NCBI GenBank assembly: GCA_947500385.1
Contig: CANMSA010000013.1
Coordinates: forward strand, 1 to 64,000
Source: an uncultured Flavobacteriaceae bacterium
GTDB lineage: Bacteria; Bacteroidota; Bacteroidia; Flavobacteriales; Flavobacteriaceae
DNA: 64,000 nt
Direction: 5' to 3'
Position 1 is the first letter of the stretch. Each line of letters opens with the position of its first letter. A model generated the notes under the pieces. It was not told where the DNA came from. It made no database searches and saw only the letters and a list, made by a program, of their open reading frames with translations. Of the stretch, positions 44,529 through 53,530 are shown piece after piece. A program made the position numbers and the translations under genes.

Positions 44529-45842
44529 ATGAAAAATAAACCAACCTCCGCCCCTGCCCCGATTTTTTTATTGCTCCTATTATGCGCCTTTAACTTTTCA
44601 TCGCTGCGAGGGCAAGAAGCGTCGTTCATATATGGAGATGCCCTGCCAGACGCCCCCGAATTGGCGGCCCGTGAAAACTACTCGGTTGGAGTGCGTACCA
44701 TGAACTTGGTTCATAAAAACCAACCCGATGTATTACACTTCAAAAATGGTGAAGATCCCCTATATGATCGGCCGATAACCATCGAGATTTGGTACCCTGC
44801 AGCATTAAAACAGAATGAGGAAGCCCTCGTTAGCTATGAAGAAGTGATGGGTACTGCCGGAGATACCTTGCGCCCATTAATTCCTTTTACATTCAAAGGA
44901 AGGGCAAAGCGTGATGCGGCCCCTGTAAAGAGCGATGGTGCTTTTCCTCTTGTCATTGTTTCGCATGGGTATGTAGGCTCCCGGTATTTGATGACCTACC
45001 TCACAGAGAATTTGGCATCAAAAGGCTACCTAGTGGTTGCTATTGACCATACGGAATCAACTTTTAAGGATGCCAATGCCTTTCAAAGTACGCTGCTGAA
45101 CCGTAGCAAGGATATTCGTTTTGTATTAAATCAAATGGCAGCTATCCAACGAACAACGCCTGAAGATCCTTTGGCAAATTTGATCGATGCCAATAACACG
45201 GCCATCATTGGTTATTCAATGGGAGGTTACGGTGTTTTAAATGTTGCCGGGGCCGGTTACAGCGATGGTCTTGGTAGTTTCTTTGTTGGAATGACCGGTG
45301 GAAGCAAGGCCATTTCAGTACACCTGGCAAGTACTCCCGAATACCAAGCGCAAAAAGACCAACGAATAAAGGCCGTTGTTGCCTTTGCTCCATGGGGTAT
45401 GGAACGGGGAGTTTGGGATGCCGAAGGATTAAAAGGGCTACACACTCCCACTTTTTTGGTCGCCGGAAGTCAAGATGATATTTCCGGATATGAAAAGGGA
45501 ATCAAAGCAATCTACGAGGGGACCGTCAATGCGGATCGCTATTTGCTTACCTATATGGACGCGCGCCACAATGTTGCTCCAAATCCACCGCCGGTCGCTT
45601 CTTTACAACCCGGCCTGCATATCGACGAGTACTATCGATATGCCGAACCTTCTTGGGACCAACGAAGAATAAACAATATTAATCAACACTTTGTAACCGC
45701 TTTTCTAGGTACCTATCTAAAAAAGAAAGATTACTCAAAATATTTGGCCATCCCTGAGAATTCCAACGAAAAAGATTGGCCCGGTTTCAAGCCCCGGTCC
45801 TCCACCGGCATGGAGCTGTTGCATGCAACACCGGTCAACTAA
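44529..45842 (+). CDS. Secreted alpha/beta hydrolase (PAF-acetylhydrolase/dienelactone type)
   Basis: A 437-residue exported alpha/beta hydrolase. The signal spans about 1-28. The nucleophile elbow GYSMGGYG (about 226-233) holds the Ser, SQDDISG supplies the Asp and MDARHNVAP the His; PLVIVSHGYVGSRYLM is the oxyanion strand. The N-terminal RTMNLVH...IEIWYPA pattern is typical of platelet-activating-factor-acetylhydrolase-like bacterial esterases. Substrate unknown. It is 13 bp upstream of a small membrane protein gene. Confidence 0.87.
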   Translation: MKNKPTSAPAPIFLLLLLCAFNFSSLRGQEASFIYGDALPDAPELAARENYSVGVRTMNLVHKNQPDVLHFKNGEDPLYDRPITIEIWYPAALKQNEEALVSYEEVMGTAGDTLRPLIPFTFKGRAKRDAAPVKSDGAFPLVIVSHGYVGSRYLMTYLTENLASKGYLVVAIDHTESTFKDANAFQSTLLNRSKDIRFVLNQMAAIQRTTPEDPLANLIDANNTAIIGYSMGGYGVLNVAGAGYSDGLGSFFVGMTGGSKAISVHLASTPEYQAQKDQRIKAVVAFAPWGMERGVWDAEGLKGLHTPTFLVAGSQDDISGYEKGIKAIYEGTVNADRYLLTYMDARHNVAPNPPPVASLQPGLHIDEYYRYAEPSWDQRRINNINQHFVTAFLGTYLKKKDYSKYLAIPENSNEKDWPGFKPRSSTGMELLHATPVN

Positions 45843-45855
45843 TCAGATTTTTCAT

Positions 45856-46305
45856 ATGCAACCGAAAATATTTATTAAAACGCTTTCCACCATTCATTTT
45901 TCGCTATTAATGGGACTTATGGGTTTTGCGGCCTTTGCTTATTGGAAGCAAGGAGGTTTTGTGGCAGGAATCGATGGAGAGGATTTTTTTATGTACATGG
46001 TACCAATTTTTGCGGCCACCGGCTACTTTATTGGAAAAACCCTTTATCAGAAGGGTTTAAGGCAAATTGCAAAAGAGGAGCCACTTGCCGCTAAATTAGG
46101 AAAGTATCAAACAGCGTCCATCCTTCAATATGCCCTTATTGAGGGGCCCGCAATTCTGGCGTTGGTCGCCTATTTCCTAAACGGTAATGCCATGCACCTC
46201 GCCATTGCGGCATTTTTAATCGTTTACTTACTTTCCCGAAGGCCCACAAAGGAAAAAATCGCCCATGAACTACAGCTCACGCCACAAGAAAAGCAAGAAT
46301 TATGA
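45856..46305 (+). CDS. Small membrane protein coupled to the sugar dehydrogenase
   Basis: A 149-residue protein with four predicted helices (about 8-25, 38-58, 84-106 and 112-128) and a basic C-terminus. I know no named function. The start at 45856 was chosen because the frame upstream overlaps the hydrolase stop. Its TGA overlaps the ATG of the sugar dehydrogenase gene by 4 bp, so the two are translationally coupled; it could anchor or supply electrons to that enzyme, but that is inference. Confidence 0.75.
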   Translation: MQPKIFIKTLSTIHFSLLMGLMGFAAFAYWKQGGFVAGIDGEDFFMYMVPIFAATGYFIGKTLYQKGLRQIAKEEPLAAKLGKYQTASILQYALIEGPAILALVAYFLNGNAMHLAIAAFLIVYLLSRRPTKEKIAHELQLTPQEKQEL

Positions 46306-47936
46306 AAAAACAGTTATACATACCGGTTCTTTTACTGGGGATAGCAGGGCTGCTTCAGAACTGTACGAAAGAAGTTAAAAGCGGTTGGGATGGCACCAAC
46401 TATTTCGCACAACTTCAATTAGACTCCACCAGGCTTTTAATGACCGAATTGAGTACCGGGCTCGATATTCCTTGGAGTTTGGTTCCCGGCCCCGATAATT
46501 GGCTTTATTTTACCGAACAGAAGGGTACCATTAAACGAATACATACGAAAAATGGGAAACAGCAATTATTGGCCACGGTACCCAATGTGTTTTACAGAAA
46601 GTCGACAGGCCTTTTGAGCATGGTGATGCACCCCGATTTTGAAGATAATCCCCATCTATACGTACACTACACCAGTGCTGCAAAAGACAAAGACCTTATG
46701 GATCGAGTCTTTTCCAAAATTGTACGGTACACGCTCAAGGATAGCATTTTGGACAATGCACAGATTATCTTTGATTCTATCCCCGGAAGCACCTACCATA
46801 ATGGGAGCAGAATGTTGATCTATCAAGGAAAATTATGGATTGGTACCGGTGATGCAGGAGACACTAAATCAACACAAAACAAGGAAACCCTAAACGGAAA
46901 GATACTGCGTCTTAACTTGGATGGCAGTATCCCCGCGGACAACCCTTACCCAAATAATCCTGTGTGGAGTGTCGGCCATAGAAATCCACAAGGGTTGACC
47001 CAGGGTAATAATCGTATGTACGCTTCCGAACACGGTCCGAACAATGACGACGAGGTAAACCTCATCCGAAAATCACAAAACTATGGTTGGCCCGATGTGC
47101 ATGGGTTTTGTGATTTAGAGAATGAAAAAAAATATTGTGAGACCACTGTCACCCAGGAGCCCCTGTTTGCTTGGACACCGACCATTGCTACGGCCGGGAT
47201 GTGTTTTTACGATCATCCGGCCATCCCTGAATGGAATAATTCCTTATTGTTAACCACCCTAAAAGCACAATCATTACGTGTTCTTGAACTTGACCGGCAA
47301 GGCGAGAACATAACCAAGGAACGTTTCTTTTTTCAAAATGTTCTAGGGAGGTTGCGCGATATTGCAATTGGTAGTGAAGGGGAACTGTATTTGGCCACAA
47401 GCAACATGGACGGACATCAAGGGTACCAACCATGGCTTTATGACAGTCTACCCAAATCAAAGGGAGACCGCATTATTAAAATCCAGGTAGTCGATGCGCT
47501 GTTGGAAAAGCAACTGGCAACCATGGACAACACTAGAACGCTAATGGAGGAAGCTACCGCGCTTCCGCAAAAATCGGAGCAGTATGGTATTCGCACCTCT
47601 GACGCTGCCTTATCGAAAGGCGCCAAAGCATATGCTACCCACTGCGCCGCTTGCCATGCTCCCAATGGAAAAGGAAGTGAAGGTCAAATACCCCCCTTGG
47701 TCGATAGCGAATGGGTGACCGGAAACGTCGCTAGATTGGTAGATGTCACCTTGGGCGGATTGAATATTCCAATTACCGTTAATGGGATACAATACCAGGG
47801 AGAAATGCCTGGTTATCAAAATCTAAAAGACGAGGAAATTCGGGATATTCTGAATTTTGTACGATCGGAGTTCGGGAAACTTCCCGCAACGATCATGACA
47901 GCGGATGTAGAACATCAAAGAAAGGGACTTCAATAA
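46302..47936 (+). CDS. PQQ-type sugar dehydrogenase fused to cytochrome c
   Basis: A 544-residue lipoprotein-like enzyme (LLQNC near 17-21). Residues about 45-400 form the six-bladed soluble glucose/sorbosone dehydrogenase propeller, with the family segments DIPWSLVPGP, GHRNPQG (225-231), SEHGPNNDDEVN and TATAG. A C-terminal cytochrome c domain has CAACH at 448-452 and a Met ligand probably in GEMPGYQNL. It would oxidise an aldose or related sugar in the periplasm and hand electrons to its own haem. It is 12 bp upstream of an SGNH hydrolase gene. Confidence 0.9.
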   Translation: MKKQLYIPVLLLGIAGLLQNCTKEVKSGWDGTNYFAQLQLDSTRLLMTELSTGLDIPWSLVPGPDNWLYFTEQKGTIKRIHTKNGKQQLLATVPNVFYRKSTGLLSMVMHPDFEDNPHLYVHYTSAAKDKDLMDRVFSKIVRYTLKDSILDNAQIIFDSIPGSTYHNGSRMLIYQGKLWIGTGDAGDTKSTQNKETLNGKILRLNLDGSIPADNPYPNNPVWSVGHRNPQGLTQGNNRMYASEHGPNNDDEVNLIRKSQNYGWPDVHGFCDLENEKKYCETTVTQEPLFAWTPTIATAGMCFYDHPAIPEWNNSLLLTTLKAQSLRVLELDRQGENITKERFFFQNVLGRLRDIAIGSEGELYLATSNMDGHQGYQPWLYDSLPKSKGDRIIKIQVVDALLEKQLATMDNTRTLMEEATALPQKSEQYGIRTSDAALSKGAKAYATHCAACHAPNGKGSEGQIPPLVDSEWVTGNVARLVDVTLGGLNIPITVNGIQYQGEMPGYQNLKDEEIRDILNFVRSEFGKLPATIMTADVEHQRKGLQ

Positions 47937-47948
47937 AAATTTGGTTAA

Positions 47949-48635
47949 ATGAAAAGAGCACAATCAGTAATTTTATCAGTAGTATTAGGTGCGGGAGTAG
48001 TCACTTCGGCATATGGCCAAGACTGGGCCAACCTAAAGGAATTTCAGCAGCAGAATGCAGCACTCGGCCTTCCCGAAAAAGGGGAAGATCGGGTTGTTTT
48101 TATGGGCAATTCGATTACCATTGGCTGGTTGAACTCCAGACCTTCCTTTTGGGAAGGAAAACCGTATGTCAACCGGGGGATCAGCGGCCAGACGACTCCC
48201 CAAATGCTGTTGCGTTTTCGCCAAGATGTATTGGCACTACATCCAAAAGTTGTAGTAATCCTGGCAGGCACCAATGATATTGCGGGCAACACCGGCCCCG
48301 CTACCTTGGAAATGATTACCGACAATATCAAATCGATGGCAGAACTGGCACAAGCCAACAATATAAAAGTAATCTTATCCTCTACCCTTCCGGCGTACGA
48401 CTACCCATGGAAGCCTGGTATGGAACCTGCCCTGAAAATTGTTTCACTGAACAAAATGCTAAAGCGGTATGCTGAAGAAAACAACCATCTTTATCTCGAT
48501 TATTTCACGGCCATGACAGATGAACGCAATGGATTGCCGGTAAAATACGCCGAAGATGGTGTTCATCCCACCGTAGAAGGCTATCAGGTAATGGAACCCT
48601 TGGTCGAAAGCGCCATAGCCAAAGCATTGGAATAG
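47949..48635 (+). CDS. Secreted SGNH/GDSL-family hydrolase
   Basis: A 228-residue exported esterase with signal peptide about 1-24. Block I GNSIT (about 53-57) has the nucleophilic Ser, block II GISGQ the Gly, block III GTNDI the Asn, and block V DGVHPT the Asp/His pair, so the active site is complete. Similar Bacteroidota enzymes deacetylate polysaccharides or act on carbohydrate esters. It sits 12 bp behind the sugar dehydrogenase, which supports a carbohydrate-related role. Confidence 0.92.
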   Translation: MKRAQSVILSVVLGAGVVTSAYGQDWANLKEFQQQNAALGLPEKGEDRVVFMGNSITIGWLNSRPSFWEGKPYVNRGISGQTTPQMLLRFRQDVLALHPKVVVILAGTNDIAGNTGPATLEMITDNIKSMAELAQANNIKVILSSTLPAYDYPWKPGMEPALKIVSLNKMLKRYAEENNHLYLDYFTAMTDERNGLPVKYAEDGVHPTVEGYQVMEPLVESAIAKALE

Positions 48636-48687
48636 GTTTCATTTATCCCTATCTTCGAACAATAAATTCACCCTTCCGTACGTACCT

Positions 48688-50394
48688 ATGTCAGAAAAGC
48701 TCAAAAAAAGTTTTGACGAACACTTTGATACCATTATTATTGGCTCGGGTGCGGGTGGGTTGGCAGCGGCCATTTGCCTGTCCCGTGCAGGCCAAAAAGT
48801 ATTGGTGCTAGAACAGCACGACGTTCCCGGTGGGTGGTGTCATAGTTTTTACCTCAATGGGCATCGTTTTACCCCCGGTGTGCACTATGTAGGGCTGCTA
48901 GGCGAAGGCGAAGCGACCAATAATCTTTATAGAGGTTTGGGCATCGCGAACGAGCTCGTTTTTTTCCGTATGAACCCCGATGCGTATGAACATGTACGAG
49001 TTGGGGATGTTCAATTCGATTTTCCGGCGAATTTTGATCAGTTGATAACCCGGCTTTCAGAGCGATTCCCCAAAGAGAAAAAGCAAATTGGCAAATATCT
49101 AAACCTAATCCGAAAAGTAAGTGAAGAATTGTATTCACTTCCCTATATCAAAGGATTTTGGCAAAAACTTACACTCCCCTACAGAACCCGCCACTTTGGT
49201 AAGTATGGGCTCTTTAGCGTACGACGTGTCATCAACTGGCATATCAAAGACCCTTTGTTAAAGAACATTTTAAACATACAGTGCGGCGATCATGGGGTGC
49301 AACCAAGAAAAGCGGCTTTTGTATTGCATAGCGCATTGATGTATCATTATTTTCAAGGAGGGTACTACCCCATGGGCGGGGGTGGTGCTTTGATCAAAGC
49401 CATGACAAATGCCATTAAAAAACATGGTGGTGAGGTGCGAACCAGTACAGCCGTTGCCAAAATTTTGTTAGAGGAGGACGGCAAGCAGAAAAAAGCAGTG
49501 GGCGTGCGGCTTGAAAATGGTTCAAAATTGATGGCTGATCGTATTATCTCCAATGCAGATGTTGGCATTACCTATAACAATTTGATAGGCAGGGAGCACC
49601 TTAGCGAAAAGCTGCAAAAAAAATTGCAAAAGACCATTTACTCCTGTACCTCGCTCATGTTGTTTTTAACCGTGGATATGGATGTGCGCAAAGCGGGCTT
49701 GGACTCCGGTAATATTTGGATGATGCCCAACCGCGATGCAGACGAGTTTTACGACGAAATAATGAGCGCTGATATTGCGGAAGGACCCGCATTTGAAGGA
49801 ATGTTCATAAGTTGTACTACTCTAAAAGACCCTGCTAGCTTTGACGGCAAACACCATACGATAGAGGCCATTACCTTTATCGACTACAAAGGTTTTGAAC
49901 AATTTAAAGAAGAAACCGCGCAGCGTTCACAAGCCTATCTTGACTTTAAGGAAAAGCTTACGGAAAAAATGTTGAACGGATTGGAAAAAGCGGTTCCCGG
50001 TATCCGAAATCATATCGTGCACCTGGATTTGGGTACTCCCATAACCAATGAATATTATATCAATACTACCGATGGGAATGTATACGGAACCGAAAAAAGC
50101 CTCAAACACATTGGTCCCTTTGCGTTTCGTTCCAAAAGTGAAATTGAAAATTTATATTTATGCGGGGCGAGTATCCTATCGCATGGGGTTGCCGGCGCCT
50201 CCCATTCTGGTGTTGACACAGCGGCCACGATCCTAGGGTGCCATCCTGACGAGCTAAAAGAACCACAAGAAGATCAGAAACTGCGCATTTACGAAGCAGA
50301 AGATGCCAGTGACTACCCAGATTGGATGTTAAAGAAGATAGAAGTAAAGAAAACAAGGGCCACATCCAAAGCCAAAGCTTCGGCCATATCCTAA
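48688..50394 (+). CDS. CrtI/retinol-saturase-like FAD oxidoreductase
   Basis: A 568-residue FAD-dependent oxidoreductase related to phytoene desaturases and retinol saturases. The dinucleotide-binding motif IIGSGAGGLAAAICLSRAG is at about 17-35, followed by VPGGWCHSF and the C-terminal FAD-contact segment YLCGASILSHGVAGASHSG. No carotenoid synthase gene is nearby, so a carotenoid substrate is possible but not shown. The C-terminal 40 residues are Lys/Ala-rich. It is convergent with the KdaD-like gene, 14 bp between stops. Confidence 0.88.
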   Translation: MSEKLKKSFDEHFDTIIIGSGAGGLAAAICLSRAGQKVLVLEQHDVPGGWCHSFYLNGHRFTPGVHYVGLLGEGEATNNLYRGLGIANELVFFRMNPDAYEHVRVGDVQFDFPANFDQLITRLSERFPKEKKQIGKYLNLIRKVSEELYSLPYIKGFWQKLTLPYRTRHFGKYGLFSVRRVINWHIKDPLLKNILNIQCGDHGVQPRKAAFVLHSALMYHYFQGGYYPMGGGGALIKAMTNAIKKHGGEVRTSTAVAKILLEEDGKQKKAVGVRLENGSKLMADRIISNADVGITYNNLIGREHLSEKLQKKLQKTIYSCTSLMLFLTVDMDVRKAGLDSGNIWMMPNRDADEFYDEIMSADIAEGPAFEGMFISCTTLKDPASFDGKHHTIEAITFIDYKGFEQFKEETAQRSQAYLDFKEKLTEKMLNGLEKAVPGIRNHIVHLDLGTPITNEYYINTTDGNVYGTEKSLKHIGPFAFRSKSEIENLYLCGASILSHGVAGASHSGVDTAATILGCHPDELKEPQEDQKLRIYEAEDASDYPDWMLKKIEVKKTRATSKAKASAIS

Positions 50395-50408
50395 GTTCCC
50401 CTCAAAAT

Positions 50409-51239
50409 TCATCCAACATAATTCGTAAGTGTTCCGATAGGGCCGATTCGAATGCGTATTTCATCCCCTCGCTGAAGGGTAAAACTGTCCGGAGGAACGA
50501 TTCCCGTTCCTGTCATTAGAAAACAGCCATTGGGAAACTTGCATTCGCTGTATAGAAACGAAACCAGTTCATCATGCGTTCGCTTCATTTGGTTGATAGC
50601 AATACTCCCTGTAAAAACACTTTTATCCTCCCTTAAAATATCCAATGAAATTTCGGTATGTTGGCTTATTGGGTTTTCCGGCACATAAATACAAGGGCCA
50701 AGACCTGCACAGCCATCGTATGTTTTTGCCTGTGGCAAGTATAAAGGGTTCTCCCCTTCAATACTTCTAGAACTCATATCATTGCCAATCGTATACCCTT
50801 CAATCGTGCCCTCGGCACATACAAATAGTGTAAGTTCAGGTTCGGGGACATCCCAACTTGAATCTTTCCGAATCCGCACGGTCCCCCCATCACCGACGGT
50901 TCTTTGTGCAGAAGCTTTAAAAAAGAGTTCGGGCCGTTCCGCGTCATAAACCTTGTCATAAAAACTACCCCCGCCCGCTTTTTCAGATTCCTGTATTCGC
51001 GCTTGTTTACTGCGCATATAGGTAACCCCCGAAGCCCATATCTCTTGATTGCCAATTGGTGGTAGCGTCTTTGTTACCAGAGGCTCTTCTTTGGATGGAG
51101 GCAAGCCCTCCAAATCCTTTAATAAAGCTTGGTACAAGCCGGATCTGTTAATAAACCCGTCCCAATCGGCAAGGTCTTTTAAATAGCGTACATGGCCTCT
51201 TTGTATCACTACACCTTTCTCGGTTTTATATAGCTGCAT
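50409..51239 (-). CDS. FAH-superfamily protein, 2-keto-3-deoxy-pentonate dehydratase-like
   Basis: A 276-residue member of the fumarylacetoacetate hydrolase superfamily. WASGVTYMRSKQAR, YDAERPELFFKA, SWDVPEPELTL, GNDMSSRSIEGENPLYLPQAKTY and GLGPCIY match what I recall of 2-keto-3-deoxy-D-arabinonate dehydratase (KdaD), with metal-binding Glu residues in EPEL and in SIEGEN. KdaD converts its substrate to 2-oxoglutarate semialdehyde. It is divergent from an SDR gene across 125 bp. If correct, its product could be finished by the dehydrogenase at 60062-61648. Confidence 0.72.
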   Translation of the reverse strand: MQLYKTEKGVVIQRGHVRYLKDLADWDGFINRSGLYQALLKDLEGLPPSKEEPLVTKTLPPIGNQEIWASGVTYMRSKQARIQESEKAGGGSFYDKVYDAERPELFFKASAQRTVGDGGTVRIRKDSSWDVPEPELTLFVCAEGTIEGYTIGNDMSSRSIEGENPLYLPQAKTYDGCAGLGPCIYVPENPISQHTEISLDILREDKSVFTGSIAINQMKRTHDELVSFLYSECKFPNGCFLMTGTGIVPPDSFTLQRGDEIRIRIGPIGTLTNYVG

Positions 51240-51364
51240 AGAGTAATCTTTATAGTCTTTTAGGCTAAATATAGGTTTTTTAAAAAGATCATTGCTCCTC
51301 GGAAAAAGTAATTCTCTTTTTGAGCCAATATTGTTTTATCTTCGGTCGGGAAACAAAAAGGAGT

Positions 51365-52177
51365 ATGAAAATGTTTGAAATTAAAGGGAAGGTTGCCATT
51401 GTTACGGGTGCTAGCGGCACCTTGGCGGGTAGTATTGCCGAGAGTCTTGCTATTGCTGGTGTTCGGCTTGCGTTGCTTTCCAGAAGTATTGAAACCATTA
51501 CCCCGCTTCTAGACAAACTTGGGCATTTGGGGGCGACGGCGAGGGCTTATGAGGTTGATATTCTTTCCAAAGATTCTCTGACCAGTGTACGGGACAGCAT
51601 TAAAACTGATTTTGGAAAAATTGATATCTTATTGAATATTGCCGGGGGAAACCTTCCTGGAGCGACGATTGCGCCAGATAAAAATATTTTCGATATGTCA
51701 ATCCGTGACTTCACGAAAGTAGTGGATTTAAACCTCAATGGTACGGTCCTCCCCTCTATGGTCTTTGGAGAACTGATGGCCGAACAGCAGAAAGGGGTTA
51801 TTATCAACTATTCTTCCATGGCAGTTTCCAGGACCATTACCCGTGTAGCGGGTTATTCGGCATCAAAAGCGGCCATGGAGAATTTTACCCGATGGATGGC
51901 GGTAGAAATGGCGTTGAAATTTGGGGATGGTATCCGGGTAAATGCAATTGCCCCTGGGTTTTTTATTGGAAAACAAAACAAAGATTTACTGACGAATGCA
52001 GATGGATCCTATACCGAGCGTGGTGCTACCATTATTCAAAACACGCCCATGGCCCGTTTTGGCAATGCCGATGAGTTGAATGGTGCCATCCATTTCCTGT
52101 GTAGCGAGGCGGCCAGTTTTATTACGGGCATTGTATTGCCTGTAGACGGTGGTTTTGGTGCCTTTAGTGGCGTATAA
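51365..52177 (+). CDS. SDR-family oxidoreductase, mannonate oxidoreductase-like
   Basis: A 270-residue short-chain dehydrogenase. Cofactor motif TGASGTLAGS (about 15-24), NIAGG (about 92-96), catalytic Ser in INYSSMAVS and the YSASKAA Tyr-Lys pair. The insertion GGNLPGATIAPDKNIFDM after the NxAG motif resembles SDR-type D-mannonate/fructuronate oxidoreductases. It is divergent from the KdaD-like gene, which suggests both belong to sugar-acid oxidation. An ATG two codons downstream is an alternative start. Confidence 0.85.
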   Translation: MKMFEIKGKVAIVTGASGTLAGSIAESLAIAGVRLALLSRSIETITPLLDKLGHLGATARAYEVDILSKDSLTSVRDSIKTDFGKIDILLNIAGGNLPGATIAPDKNIFDMSIRDFTKVVDLNLNGTVLPSMVFGELMAEQQKGVIINYSSMAVSRTITRVAGYSASKAAMENFTRWMAVEMALKFGDGIRVNAIAPGFFIGKQNKDLLTNADGSYTERGATIIQNTPMARFGNADELNGAIHFLCSEAASFITGIVLPVDGGFGAFSGV

Positions 52178-52263
52178 CCCCTAAAACGGTATTTCATCAA
52201 AAAAATAATAACAAGTTTACAAAACATACGTTTTTTATTCCGAACCTTAATACACCGAATTCC

Positions 52264-52971
52264 ATGGAAAACCATCAAATGCAGACCGTCAAGAGGGTAA
52301 GCGAACTTACCGAAGAAGCCCGTGCAACTTTTTATAAGAAAACCTATGCCCATCTAGCGGGGGCGGTATTACTTTTTATTCTCGTTGAAACCCTCTTCTT
52401 TCAAATAGACCCGATCGTCAATTTTGCGCTATCCTTGACGCAAGGATATCTGTGGTTATTGATGTTGGGTGGTTTTATGCTGGTGACCAGCTATGCGGAG
52501 AAACTGGCTAGTAACAGCACCAACACGCAAATGCACTATTTAGGCCTCCTGTTGTACGTGGTTGCCGAGGCATTTATTTTTATTCCCTTGATTTTTATAG
52601 CAATGCAGATGGCCGGGAATGGAGGTTTTGACATTCTGAACCAGGCAGCAATCCTAACCTTGTCGTTATTTACGGGACTTACAGCAGTCGTATTCATGAC
52701 CAAAAAAGACTTTTCGTTCCTAAAATCTATATTGGCCATTGGCTTTGCGATTGCCCTTGGTCTTATCGCAGCAGGAATCCTTTTCGGTTTTAACTTGGGC
52801 TTATGGTTCAGTGCCGGTATGGTGGTACTTGCTTCGGGTTCTATTCTGTATCAAACTTCCAACATCATACACAAATACCAAGAAGATCAATACGTAGTTG
52901 CATCCCTAGGGCTGTTTGCTTCTTTGATGTTGCTATTTTGGTATATCCTTAGCATCCTTTCGAACGATTAG
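52264..52971 (+). CDS. Bax inhibitor-1/YccA-family membrane protein
   Basis: A 235-residue protein with seven transmembrane helices of the BI-1/TMBIM family, which forms pH-sensitive Ca2+ leak channels in characterised bacterial members and interacts with FtsH in E. coli (YccA). The N-terminal segment RATFYKKTYAHLAGAV and the C-terminal acidic region with IIHKYQEDQYV fit the family. It is monocistronic with a terminator. Confidence 0.92.
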   Translation: MENHQMQTVKRVSELTEEARATFYKKTYAHLAGAVLLFILVETLFFQIDPIVNFALSLTQGYLWLLMLGGFMLVTSYAEKLASNSTNTQMHYLGLLLYVVAEAFIFIPLIFIAMQMAGNGGFDILNQAAILTLSLFTGLTAVVFMTKKDFSFLKSILAIGFAIALGLIAAGILFGFNLGLWFSAGMVVLASGSILYQTSNIIHKYQEDQYVVASLGLFASLMLLFWYILSILSND

Positions 52972-52998
52972 AAAAACATATCAATTGCTATTTGAACT

Positions 52999-53036
52999 CC
53001 TAAATCGACTGTGGTTGATTTAGGGGTTTCTTTTTT
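52999..53036 (+). terminator. Rho-independent terminator of the BI-1 gene
   Basis: CCTAAATCGAC (52999-53009) pairs with GTTGATTTAGG (53014-53024), an 11-bp stem with one G-U pair and a TGTG loop, followed by TTTCTTTTTT. Confidence 0.9.
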
Positions 53037-53059
53037 CTATCTTTCAAAAAAGAGCCATT

Positions 53060-53491
53060 ATGAGAAAACTTGTTTTCACTTTCACGCTATTCCTTTCTCT
53101 TTCCGTGTATGGACAAACCTCTGAGGAAAAAGATCTGCAGGCAATCCGTACCATTATGCAACAGCAACAAGAAGCATGGTCAAACCATGATTTGGAAGGA
53201 TTTATGAAGGGGTATTGGAAATCCGATTCGCTAACCTATTACAGTCGCGGAAAAGTAAGTCGCGGTTGGCAAACCACTTTAAATAAATACAAAAAGGGAT
53301 ACCCGACACTAAAGGATACCGGGCTGCTCAATTTTCAGATCGACAATATCGGTAAAATCAACGCAGACGCTTATTGGGTCATGGGACAGTATTTTCTGGT
53401 TCGCGAAGTGGGCGATGCCAGCGGAACCTTTATGATCATCTTCAAAAGGATCAATGGAGAATGGAAAATAGTGGCCGATTCATCTTGCTAG
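53060..53491 (+). CDS. Exported DUF4440/NTF2-like protein
   Basis: A 143-residue protein with signal peptide (MRKLVFTFTLFLSLSVYG) and a SnoaL/DUF4440 domain: QQQEAWSNHDLEGFMKGYW, SLTYYSRGKVSRGWQTTLNKY and TFMIIFKRINGEWKIVADSSC, the last being the characteristic C-terminal strand. Periplasmic, function unknown. It is convergent with cydB. Confidence 0.87.
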   Translation: MRKLVFTFTLFLSLSVYGQTSEEKDLQAIRTIMQQQQEAWSNHDLEGFMKGYWKSDSLTYYSRGKVSRGWQTTLNKYKKGYPTLKDTGLLNFQIDNIGKINADAYWVMGQYFLVREVGDASGTFMIIFKRINGEWKIVADSSC

Positions 53492-53530
53492 TAAGACCAT
53501 GCCTATACGGGAGCTAAAAATAAAGGCACT

